The notes below the pieces were generated by a model. That model saw only the letters and a list, made by a program, of their open reading frames with translations, was not told where the DNA came from and ran no database searches. DNA of 21,511 bases from assembly GCA_963660495.1 (NCBI GenBank), contig CAVKYO010000033.1, positions 1-21,511 on the forward strand. Direction: 5' to 3'. The DNA is from CAG-877 sp963660495 (GTDB lineage: Bacteria; Bacillota_I; Bacilli_A; RF39; UBA660). Below are positions 14,883 through 21,511 of this stretch, one piece after another (position 1 is the stretch's first letter; every line of letters starts with the position of its first letter). The position numbers and the translations under genes were made by a program.

Positions 14883-16193
14883 ATGAAATATTATTGCATT
14901 GGTATAAAAGGAACTGGAATGTCAACTCTAGCTCAAATTTTAAGTGATTTAGGAAATGATGTATCTGGCTATGATGACGCAAAAGGTCATAAATTTACCC
15001 AAGATGGTTTAGAGGAAAGAAATATTCCTATATATTATGATGGTAATCATGAAATAAGTTCTGATACTATTGTAACCTATAGTGTAGCTTTTAAAGAAGA
15101 TCATCCAGAAATGAAAAGAGTAAAAAACTTAGGACTAACCATAAAGAAATATAATGAAATAATGGGCGATGTAATTGACCTATTCAAAACTATAGGCGTA
15201 TCAGGTACTCATGGTAAAACAACAACTTCATCTATTGTAAGACATCTACTAGAAAACACAGTAGGCTGTAACTATTTTATCGGTGCAGGTGATGGACGTG
15301 CTACTAAAGACAATAAATATTACGTTGTTGAAAGCGATGAATTTAACCGTCATTTTACAGCGTATCATCCAACGTATTCAATAATTACAAATATTGAAGC
15401 AGAACATTTAGAATGTTATAAGGATATAGATGATATCAGAAACACATTTGAAATATTCGCTAATCAAACTAAAGAGTTAATAGTCGCTAACGGAGATAAT
15501 GAAGAAGTACGAAAAATCAATTACAAAACTAAAGTTTTATTCTACGGATTTAATGAAAATAATGATATTGTAATTAAAAATATTTCCTTAAAGGAAACCG
15601 GCTCATCATTTGATTTATATATAAATAATGAATTATATGGTCATTTTACCATACCATTATATGGTAAACATATGGTAATGGATGCAGCAGCAGCAATTAT
15701 CATGGCAAAAGAAATAGGTTTAGAAAAAGATACCATAGAAAAACTTTTAAAGACATTTAAAAATGCCAAAAGACGTTTTGCTGAACAAAGAGTAGGTGAA
15801 AGTATCATAATAGATGACTATGCTCACCATCCTACTGAAATAAAGGTTACTTTAGAAGCTGTTAAACAAAAATATCCAGATAAAAGATTAGTCGTTGTTT
15901 TCGTACCAAATACCTACTCAAGAACAAGAGACTTTAAAAACGAGTTTATTGAAGCATTTAAAATTGCTGATAAAACTTATCTAACTGAAATTGACTGTAA
16001 TAGAGAAAAACCAGAAGATTATCCTGGAATATCTTCATCAATTATTTTAGTGGGACTTGACTCTGGCGAAATAATAAGTGAAAGTACAATTGACAAACTA
16101 TTAAAAGAAAAAGATTCCGTAGTATGTTTCATGGGCTGTGCTTATGTAGATGGACTAATTAACGCTTACAAAGAAGAATTGCAAAAAAACTAG
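14883..16193 (+). CDS. murC: UDP-N-acetylmuramate--L-alanine ligase MurC
   Basis: A 436-aa cytosolic ATP-dependent Mur ligase adding L-Ala to UDP-MurNAc, the first peptide step of peptidoglycan precursor synthesis. Rossmann motif GIKGTGMS (7-14, the MurC GxxGxGMS); ATP loop GVSGTHGKTTT (105-115); VVESDEF (148-154); TNIEAEHLE (169-177); DDYAHHPTE (311-319), characteristic of MurC; and PNTYSRT near the start of the C-terminal domain. Catalytic blocks are all intact and length is normal. AAGGAG (14868-14873) stands 9 nt from ATG 14883 and only 3 nt from ATG 14877, so 14883 is preferred; it also gives the usual MKYY..GIKGTG start. The last codons form half of the terminator stem. No other mur or division gene is adjacent. 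Confidence 0.95.
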   Translation: MKYYCIGIKGTGMSTLAQILSDLGNDVSGYDDAKGHKFTQDGLEERNIPIYYDGNHEISSDTIVTYSVAFKEDHPEMKRVKNLGLTIKKYNEIMGDVIDLFKTIGVSGTHGKTTTSSIVRHLLENTVGCNYFIGAGDGRATKDNKYYVVESDEFNRHFTAYHPTYSIITNIEAEHLECYKDIDDIRNTFEIFANQTKELIVANGDNEEVRKINYKTKVLFYGFNENNDIVIKNISLKETGSSFDLYINNELYGHFTIPLYGKHMVMDAAAAIIMAKEIGLEKDTIEKLLKTFKNAKRRFAEQRVGESIIIDDYAHHPTEIKVTLEAVKQKYPDKRLVVVFVPNTYSRTRDFKNEFIEAFKIADKTYLTEIDCNREKPEDYPGISSSIILVGLDSGEIISESTIDKLLKEKDSVVCFMGCAYVDGLINAYKEELQKN

Positions 16194-16210
16194 ACAATTC
16201 TTCTTTTTTT
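16171..16210 (+). terminator. murC terminator built into the end of the reading frame
   Basis: An 11-bp perfect stem AAGAAGAATTG (16171-16181) pairs with CAATTCTTCTT (16195-16205). The 13-nt loop holds the murC stop TAG (16191-16193), and a T run (16204-16210) follows. The 5' arm is murC coding sequence. Confidence 0.8.
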
Positions 16211-16219
16211 CGCTATAAT
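16191..16219 (+). promoter_or_regulatory. Promoter of the 96-aa gene, overlapping the murC stop and terminator
   Basis: TAGACA (16191-16196), 17-bp spacer, TATAAT (16214-16219). The -35 begins with the murC stop codon and lies in the terminator loop and 3' arm. RBS GGAAGTGAT precedes the ATG at 16243. Confidence 0.75.
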
Positions 16220-16242
16220 ATACGCCAGTTGGAAGTGATATT

Positions 16243-16533
16243 ATGAGTAAATTAGAAGAACAATTAATTAACATTTTAATAGCAACAAAAGAAAATATAA
16301 AAAACAATGCAAACTTAGAAGAAAAACTTGGTATTAGGATTTGTACAAGAGAAGAAGATCATATCTTTGTTGCATCATCAAATCCAAAGAAAAATTATAA
16401 AACCTTTACCATGAAACCATTAAATCTTACTAAAGCAATTGACTTTACTATTGAAACAGAAGAATTAGAACAAACCTGTCTATTATGTGGTAAAAAACAA
16501 GTCTTAGTAAAAACATTAAAACCAAGAAAATAA
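16243..16533 (+). CDS. Hypothetical 96-aa protein with a CxxC knuckle
   Basis: A small soluble protein not recognised as a named family. It has an amphipathic N-terminal helix (about 3-28), a central beta-rich part with KNYKTFTMKPLNL, and one CLLCGKK knuckle (C79, C82) near a basic C-terminus; C34 is the only other Cys. A single CxxC could bind metal only as a dimer or with other ligands. It has its own consensus promoter and a good RBS (GGAAGTGAT), and is followed by a separate tRNA promoter, so it appears to be a single-gene unit. Confidence 0.7.
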   Translation: MSKLEEQLINILIATKENIKNNANLEEKLGIRICTREEDHIFVASSNPKKNYKTFTMKPLNLTKAIDFTIETEELEQTCLLCGKKQVLVKTLKPRK

Positions 16534-16544
16534 ACATTTGCATA

Positions 16545-16573
16545 TTGAAAAACTAAATTAACTATGGTAAAAT
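16545..16573 (+). promoter_or_regulatory. tRNA-Glu promoter
   Basis: TTGAAA (16545-16550), 17-bp spacer, TAAAAT (16568-16573) with TGG just upstream (extended -10). The predicted start near 16580 lies 23 nt before the mature tRNA. Confidence 0.75.
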
Positions 16574-16602
16574 TGAAATGTCTTCAAAAAAGATATTGAT
16601 AT

Positions 16603-16679
16603 GGCCTGTTGGTGAAGGGGCTTAACACATTACCCTCTCAAGGTAACATTCACGGATTCGAATTCCGTACAGGCTACCA
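16603..16679 (+). tRNA. tRNA-Glu (anticodon CUC), CCA encoded
   Basis: The 77-nt cloverleaf closes fully. Acceptor GGCCTGT pairs with ACAGGCT (one G-U at the first pair). A D arm follows (16612-16628). The anticodon stem TTACC/GGTAA carries loop CTCTCAA, with anticodon CTC at 16637-16639. The variable loop is CATTC and the T arm ACGGA-TTCGAAT-TCCGT, then discriminator A and encoded CCA. Overall it resembles Bacillota tRNA-Glu, but with C rather than U at the wobble position, so it reads GAG. It has its own promoter and terminator. Confidence 0.93.
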
Positions 16680-16689
16680 TATAAAAAAC

Positions 16690-16717
16690 AAAGTAGTGTA
16701 AAACTACTTTTTCTTTT
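16690..16717 (+). terminator. tRNA-Glu terminator
   Basis: 8-bp stem AAAGTAGT (16690-16697) and ACTACTTT (16703-16710), loop GTAAA, followed by TTCTTTTT, starting 11 nt after the tRNA. Confidence 0.85.
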
Positions 16718-16737
16718 TAAACATTTTTGTTAGGTTA

Positions 16738-16766
16738 TTGACAAAAAAAAATTAATGTATTAAAAT
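16738..16766 (+). promoter_or_regulatory. Consensus promoter of the MarR/ABC operon with candidate operator
   Basis: Perfect TTGACA (16738-16743), 17-bp spacer, TAAAAT (16761-16766). The inverted repeat TTAAT-GT-ATTAA (16752-16763) overlaps the -10, where a bound MarR protein would block polymerase; a promoter this strong usually needs a repressor. The operator is inference, because A/T-rich repeats arise easily here. Confidence 0.7.
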
Positions 16767-16807
16767 GATAAAGCAAACGTAAAATAAAGAAGGTGAAAAA
16801 ATATAAT

Positions 16808-17260
16808 ATGAAAAAAAAACAAGTACTATATGAAATAAAGTCACTTGAAAAAATGATTGTAAGAGAAATTATAAATGATGACGATATAAAACAAAAAGAG
16901 AAATTATTTCCAACACCAACACAATGTCAAATTATTGAATACATTATCTGTAATAAGAAAAAAGATGTATATCAAAAAGACTTAGAACAAGTCCTAAATT
17001 TACGTCGAGCAACAGTATCAGGCGTCTTACATACAATGGAAAAGAATGGTCTAATAGAAAGAATAACAGATGAAAAAGATACAAGAACAAAAAAAATAAT
17101 ATTAAATAATGAAATACCTAAAAAATTTGCCAAATATTCAAAGAAAATTAAAAATATAGAGAATAATATAATAAAAGGTATATCCGATAATGATTTAGAA
17201 GTGTTTTTAAAAGTATTATCACAAATGAAAGATAACATCAAAAAGAAAGAGGGTATATAA
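16808..17260 (+). CDS. MarR-family transcriptional regulator
   Basis: A 150-aa winged-helix regulator. Helices about 36-50; recognition region YQKDLEQVLNLRRATVSGVL (55-74) followed by HTMEKNGLIERI; and wing DEKDTRTKKIIL (88-99), the DxRxK motif of MarR. Helical dimerisation segments lie at both ends. I choose ATG 16808, with AAGAAGGTGA (16787-16796) as RBS; a GTG at 16793 lies within that site. As first gene of an operon with a heterodimeric ABC exporter, it most likely represses the operon and releases on binding an exported compound, an inference from a very common layout. Confidence 0.85.
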   Translation: MKKKQVLYEIKSLEKMIVREIINDDDIKQKEKLFPTPTQCQIIEYIICNKKKDVYQKDLEQVLNLRRATVSGVLHTMEKNGLIERITDEKDTRTKKIILNNEIPKKFAKYSKKIKNIENNIIKGISDNDLEVFLKVLSQMKDNIKKKEGI

Positions 17261-17263
17261 AAT

Positions 17264-19021
17264 ATGTTAAAATTACTTAAAAGATTTAAAAAGAAAGAAT
17301 GGCTATTTTCATTTATAGCTTTACTATTAATTATAGTAGAAGTTTGGCTAGAATTAAAAATGCCAGACTACATGTCTCAAATAACAAAATTAGTACAAAC
17401 AGAAGGAAGTAAGATGTCAGAAATTATCTACAATGGTACTTGGATGATTATCTGTGCCTTTGGAAGTTTAGTAGCTGCTATAATTACAGGTTATATAATT
17501 GCTGATGTAGCTTCTTCCTTCTCAATGAATTTAAGAAAAAGTATTTTTACTAAAGTAGAAGAACTTTCAATGAGTGAAATTAAACTATTCAAAACAAACA
17601 GTTTAATAACAAGAACAACTAACGATATAACTCAAATAGAAATGTTAATTAGCTTTGGTCTACAATTATTATTAAAAGCCCCTATAACAGCAGTCTGGGC
17701 AATATTCAAAATACTAAATAAAAGCTGGCAATGGAGTGCCGCAACCGCTGTTGCTGTTGTAATATTACTATCCGTAATAGGTATTATAACAATGATAGTT
17801 ATGCCTAAGTTTAAAATTGTTCAAAAGTTAATTGATAAAGTAAATGGTGTAACAAGAGAAAACTTAACTGGTATTAGAGTTGTAAGAGCCTTTAATGCTG
17901 AAAAATATCAAGAAGATAAATTTGAAGAAGTTAATGAAAAATTAACTAATCAACAATTATTTAACCAGAAGAAATTTGCAATTTTATCTCCTATAATGTT
18001 TTTAGTAATGAATGGTTTAGCACTTTCTATATATTTCATTGGTGCTAACTTAATCAATGGAGCTCTAATAGCAAATAAAATATCTTTGTTTGGTGACATG
18101 ATAGTATTTTCATCTTATGCAATGCAAATTATAATGTCTTTCTTAATGCTAGCAATGATATTTATGATGCTACCAAGAGCACAAGTATCAGCAGAACGTA
18201 TTAATGAAGTCCTAGAAACTAAAAATTCCATTATTGAAGGAACATTTGAAGAAGAAACTAAAGAGACCGGTACTATTGAATTTAAAAATGTCTCATTTAA
18301 ATATCCCGATGCTGAAGAATATGTTTTAAAAAATATCTCATTCAAAGCTAAAAAAGGTGAAACAGTAGCCTTCATAGGATCAACCGGTTCAGGTAAATCA
18401 ACTTTAATTAATTTAGTTCCTAGATTTTATGATGCAACCGAAGGAGAAGTATTAGTAGATGGAATAAATGTAAAAGAGTACAAAGAAGAAACTCTAAATA
18501 ATAAATTAGGATATATACCTCAAAGAGCTGTCATTTTTAATGGAACAGTTAACTACAATGTTTCATATGGAAAAAGTGCCAATAAAAAAGAAGAAAAAGA
18601 TATAAAAGAAGCTACTCGTGTAGCACAAGCCGAAGAATTTATCGAAAAAATGGATGAAAAGTATCAAACAACTTTATCTCAAAATGGAACCAATATATCC
18701 GGGGGACAAAAACAACGTATAGCTATAGCTAGAGCAATTGCTAGAAAACCTGAAATATATATTTTTGATGACTCCTTCTCAGCACTTGACTATAAAACCG
18801 ATTCTATCCTAAGAAAAGAATTAAAAAAATACACTAAAGATGCAACTAGTTTAATAGTTGCCCAACGCATTGGTACTATCATGAATGCTGACAAAATATT
18901 AGTACTAGACAATGGCAAATGTGTCGGTCTAGGTACGCATAAAGAATTATTAAAAACATGTGAAGTATATAAACAAATTGCCTTATCACAATTATCAAAG
19001 GAGGAATTAGAAAATGTCTAA
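17264..19021 (+). CDS. Heterodimeric ABC exporter, subunit with degenerate catalytic site
   Basis: A 585-aa half-transporter (6 TMs, then ATPase) of the LmrC/YfiB/TM287 type, exporting lipophilic drugs or lipids from the membrane. The transmembrane domain spans about 12-305. ATPase: Walker A GSTGSGKST (372-380), Q-loop Q420, signature ISGGQ (478-482), Walker B IYIFDD with D503 in place of the catalytic Glu, and Q534 where the switch His belongs (IVAQRIGTI). These two replacements mark the non-catalytic half of asymmetric exporters, so hydrolysis should depend on the partner encoded next. RBS AGAGGG overlaps the end of marR (ATG 3 nt after the TAA), and the gene overlaps the next by 8 bp. Confidence 0.92.
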   Translation: MLKLLKRFKKKEWLFSFIALLLIIVEVWLELKMPDYMSQITKLVQTEGSKMSEIIYNGTWMIICAFGSLVAAIITGYIIADVASSFSMNLRKSIFTKVEELSMSEIKLFKTNSLITRTTNDITQIEMLISFGLQLLLKAPITAVWAIFKILNKSWQWSAATAVAVVILLSVIGIITMIVMPKFKIVQKLIDKVNGVTRENLTGIRVVRAFNAEKYQEDKFEEVNEKLTNQQLFNQKKFAILSPIMFLVMNGLALSIYFIGANLINGALIANKISLFGDMIVFSSYAMQIIMSFLMLAMIFMMLPRAQVSAERINEVLETKNSIIEGTFEEETKETGTIEFKNVSFKYPDAEEYVLKNISFKAKKGETVAFIGSTGSGKSTLINLVPRFYDATEGEVLVDGINVKEYKEETLNNKLGYIPQRAVIFNGTVNYNVSYGKSANKKEEKDIKEATRVAQAEEFIEKMDEKYQTTLSQNGTNISGGQKQRIAIARAIARKPEIYIFDDSFSALDYKTDSILRKELKKYTKDATSLIVAQRIGTIMNADKILVLDNGKCVGLGTHKELLKTCEVYKQIALSQLSKEELENV

Positions 19022-21383
19022 CGAAAAAGAAAATACAAAAGAGCCAAGAAGACCAGGTCCTCCAGGTGCCGGTAGAGTAGTAGAAAAACCAAAAAACTTT
19101 AAAGAGGCAATAAAAAGATTATTTCATGAACTAAATGCCTTTAAAGTATTAATATTTATATCACTATTTCTCGCAACAGCTTCATCAATACTCGCCATTT
19201 TTACACCTAATATTTTGTCAGATTTAACAGATGAAATTTCAAAAGGATTAGTTGTAAATAGTAAAAATTTAGAAACTGTAACTAAAAGTATTACAGAAAA
19301 TGTAACATCAGATAAAGCAATAAAAAATATTCAAGAAATATTAAGCATTAATTTAGATGAAAATACTATTAGAAAAATTCTAACCGCAGAAGAAATTTCA
19401 CAAGAAGACAAAGAATCTTTTAATAGTTTCCTAGAAAAAATAAAAGAAGATCCTACTAACACTGTGACTGAACTTAGTAGTCTACCAGAAACTGTTTTAA
19501 AATGTCTTTTAAAAGAAACAACATATAAAAATACAAAAATAACTGTAGAAGAAAAAATAGCTTTATTAGATTTTTCCGCTAATAAAGATACTAAGTTAAG
19601 TACTAACTTATCAAAAATATTACTTCCAGAAATAAAAGTATTAAATAAAACTATATCAAGTAAAGATCAAGTTGAGTTCTTAACTGTTTTTAAGTCTATT
19701 GATATAAAAGATAAAAAAAATATAGATGTAAACAAACTATACAAAAAAATAGATGAATTACCTACAAGTATCAAGAAACTAGTAGAGCCAACAATGAACT
19801 TAGAAAAAATCAAAAACATAACTATTTTACTAGCTTCATTATATATAATAAGTACTTTATTTAATTATTTTGAATCTATCGCTATGACTGAAGCAGCTAA
19901 TAGATTTGCAAAAAAACTTCGTACTAGTATATCTACAAAAATTAATAAATTACCTTTAAAATATTTTGACTCTCATTCAACAGGTGATATTTTATCAAGA
20001 ATTACTAATGATATTGATACAATAGCCCAATCAATGAATGAATCATTATCAACTTTAGTAAGTGCAACAGCATTACTATTAGGTACAATAATAATGATGT
20101 TTATAACTAACTGGATTCTAGCAATTACTGCTATCTTATCAAGTCTATTTGGATTTATATTCATGTTCTTAGTATTAAGTAAATCACAAAAATACTTTAC
20201 CGAAAGACAAGTAGAACTAGGAAACTTAAATGGTCATATTGAAGAAATATATTCAGGTATTAATGTCGTTAAAGTATACAATGGTACAGAAGAAGCCGAT
20301 AAAAAGTTTGATGAATTAAATAAAAAATTATACAACGCTAACCGTAAAAGTCAGTTTTTATCAGGCCTTATGCCTTCAATGATGCAATTCATTGGTAACT
20401 TTGGATATGTTGCGGTATGTATTATTGGAGCCTTATTAACTATGAATGGCACAATCACCTTTGGTGTAATAGTAGCCTTTATAACATATGTTAGACTATT
20501 CTCATCACCATTGTCACAATTAGCTCAAGCAACATCAAGATTACAATCAACCGCAGCAGCTAGTGAAAGAGTATATGAATTCCTAGATGAAAAAGAAATG
20601 AGTAATCAAAAAGAAATAACAAAAATTCTAAGTAAAGAAAAAGTATCTGGCAAAATAGAATTTAAAAATGTTGTCTTTAAATACGATGGAAATGAAAAAC
20701 CAACTATTAAAGATTTTACTGCTAGTACTAAGCCAGGACAAAAAATAGCTATTGTAGGTCCAACTGGAGCTGGAAAAACTACTCTTGTAAACCTATTAAT
20801 GAAGTTTTACGAAATAAATTCTGGTGACATAATAATTGATGGGATATCAATAAAAGACTTATCAAGAGAAAATATACATTCTTTATTTACCATGGTATTA
20901 CAAGATACTTGGCTATTTAATGGTACAATAAAAGAAAATATCGTCTATAATCATAAAAAAGTATCAGACGAAAAAATAACTGAAGTATGTAAAACAATAG
21001 GTCTAGATCATTTTATAAAAACACTTCCAGAAGGGTATAATACAGAGCTTAATGACAATGAAAGTATCTCTGCAGGACAAAAACAACTTCTAACAATCGC
21101 AAGAGGTATGATAGAAGACGCTCCATTCCTAATTCTAGATGAAGCAACCTCAAATGTAGATACCAGAACAGAAGAATTAGTTCAAATGGCAATGGATAAA
21201 TTAATGCAGGGAAGAACTAGTTTCATAATTGCTCATAGACTTTCAACTATTAAAAATGCTGACCTTATTCTTGTTATGAATGAAGGAGACATTATTGAAC
21301 AAGGTAACCATGAAGAATTACTAAAGAAAAATGGATTCTATGCAAATCTTTATAATTCACAATTTGACACAAACCTTAAATAA
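19014..21383 (+). CDS. Heterodimeric ABC exporter, catalytic subunit with large extracellular insert
   Basis: A 789-aa half-transporter, about 180 residues longer than usual (about 580-620). The N-terminal tail is Pro/Gly-rich and cytosolic (PRRPGPPGAGRVVEKPKNFK), as in LmrD-type subunits. TM1 is at about 45-63. The loop to TM2 (about 268-286) is about 200 residues, helical and rich in Lys, Glu, Thr and Ser, so an extra outer-surface domain. The remaining TMs run to about 500. ATPase: Walker A GPTGAGKTT (582-590), signature ISAGQ (685-689, A for G), LDE with catalytic E710, switch H741 (IIAHRLSTI). The catalytic residues are complete, complementing the degenerate partner. The ATG overlaps the partner's stop by 8 bp, with RBS AAAGGAGG inside it, consistent with stoichiometric co-expression. 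Substrate unknown. Confidence 0.92.
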   Translation: MSNEKENTKEPRRPGPPGAGRVVEKPKNFKEAIKRLFHELNAFKVLIFISLFLATASSILAIFTPNILSDLTDEISKGLVVNSKNLETVTKSITENVTSDKAIKNIQEILSINLDENTIRKILTAEEISQEDKESFNSFLEKIKEDPTNTVTELSSLPETVLKCLLKETTYKNTKITVEEKIALLDFSANKDTKLSTNLSKILLPEIKVLNKTISSKDQVEFLTVFKSIDIKDKKNIDVNKLYKKIDELPTSIKKLVEPTMNLEKIKNITILLASLYIISTLFNYFESIAMTEAANRFAKKLRTSISTKINKLPLKYFDSHSTGDILSRITNDIDTIAQSMNESLSTLVSATALLLGTIIMMFITNWILAITAILSSLFGFIFMFLVLSKSQKYFTERQVELGNLNGHIEEIYSGINVVKVYNGTEEADKKFDELNKKLYNANRKSQFLSGLMPSMMQFIGNFGYVAVCIIGALLTMNGTITFGVIVAFITYVRLFSSPLSQLAQATSRLQSTAAASERVYEFLDEKEMSNQKEITKILSKEKVSGKIEFKNVVFKYDGNEKPTIKDFTASTKPGQKIAIVGPTGAGKTTLVNLLMKFYEINSGDIIIDGISIKDLSRENIHSLFTMVLQDTWLFNGTIKENIVYNHKKVSDEKITEVCKTIGLDHFIKTLPEGYNTELNDNESISAGQKQLLTIARGMIEDAPFLILDEATSNVDTRTEELVQMAMDKLMQGRTSFIIAHRLSTIKNADLILVMNEGDIIEQGNHEELLKKNGFYANLYNSQFDTNLK

Positions 21384-21395
21384 AAGAATTTATTC

Positions 21396-21412
21396 TTGAG
21401 ATTTTTACTCAA
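21396..21412 (+). terminator. Weak hairpin after the ABC operon
   Basis: 5-bp stem TTGAG/CTCAA with a 7-nt loop, 12 bp after the stop; no proper T run follows. Possibly an mRNA 3' end element; the main terminator is probably the one at 21474. Confidence 0.3.
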
Positions 21413-21473
21413 ATATATTAAAATAAAGGAGTAGAGTCTTTAGTTTTGCAGCAAAGCTCCGCAAACCATTATA

Positions 21474-21497
21474 AAAAAAGGGCAAAAGCCCTTTTTT
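21474..21497. terminator. Strong bidirectional terminator at right edge
   Basis: GGGC (21480-21483), loop AAAA, GCCC (21488-21491), flanked by A6 and T6 that extend the stem to 10 bp. The symmetric A/T tracts let it work in both directions, hinting that the next gene to the right is on the - strand. Confidence 0.88.
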
Positions 21498-21511
21498 GCG
21501 TGTTGTACTAT

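Noticed and set aside
16793..16807. GTG start for the MarR gene
   Set aside because: It falls inside the RBS AAGAAGGTGA; ATG 16808 is the first properly spaced start.
107..21383. UGA recoded as Trp (Mollicutes code)
   Set aside because: No intact gene contains an in-frame TGA and all Trp codons are TGG, so nothing supports reassignment.
21444..21511. Open frame from TTG running off the right edge
   Set aside because: It runs through the symmetric terminator, has poor RBS spacing and gives no recognisable protein.
1..21511. CRISPR arrays, insertion sequences, integrases or prophage genes
   Set aside because: No repeat-spacer pattern, transposase motif or phage protein was seen on either strand.

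Overview
The window comes from a low-GC (roughly 30 % by eye) Bacillota-type chromosome, probably an uncultured gut member of the Bacilli/Erysipelotrichia or a nearby clostridial lineage. The signs are strong A+T bias, strong Shine-Dalgarno sites (AGGAGG type), consensus TTGACA/TATAAT promoters, small intergenic gaps, and a murC gene showing a peptidoglycan wall. Stop codons at all 18 intact genes are TAA or TAG, never TGA, and tryptophan is written TGG. The placement is inference from these features; no rRNA or other phylogenetic marker is present.

Left part (1-7830, + strand): a terminator and promoter, a uracil-DNA-glycosylase-family protein and a divergent cytidylate kinase (RBS overlapping the preceding stop), then a new promoter driving two consecutive ABC transporter genes. 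Each of these fuses an N-terminal ATPase to a MacB/FtsX-type permease with a large extracellular domain. They are followed by a broken NUDIX hydrolase gene (frameshift plus nonsense codon), a DUF362 protein and a small two-TM protein, ending at a bidirectional terminator.

Middle (7834-13009): a TetR-family regulator on the - strand is divergent from a two-gene operon encoding an MMPL/RND transporter and a secreted protein with the Leu-x-x-Gly heptad repeats seen in YhgE/Pip-type proteins. The shared 182-bp intergenic region holds two inverted repeats that look like operators. A convergent ZIP-family metal transporter (ZupT-like) follows on the - strand, overlapping tail to tail by 8 bp.

Right part (13039-21511, + strand): queH (queuosine synthesis) overlaps a small protein-kinase-fold gene. 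Then come a 59-aa zinc-ribbon protein with a long structured leader that can hide its RBS, murC, an unknown 96-aa CxxC protein, a tRNA-Glu(CUC), and a MarR regulator leading an operon for a heterodimeric ABC exporter. The first exporter half has a degenerate catalytic site and the second has an extra extracellular domain of about 180 residues. The window closes with a strong bidirectional terminator.

There is no CRISPR array, IS element or phage cassette. The content is housekeeping genes (murC, cmk-like, queH, tRNA) mixed with three membrane-export modules, two of them with their own local regulator. The most interesting uncharacterised items are the kinase-fold protein coupled to queH, the structured leader of the zinc-ribbon gene, the TetR/MMPL/heptad-repeat module and the exporter half with the enlarged extracellular loop.
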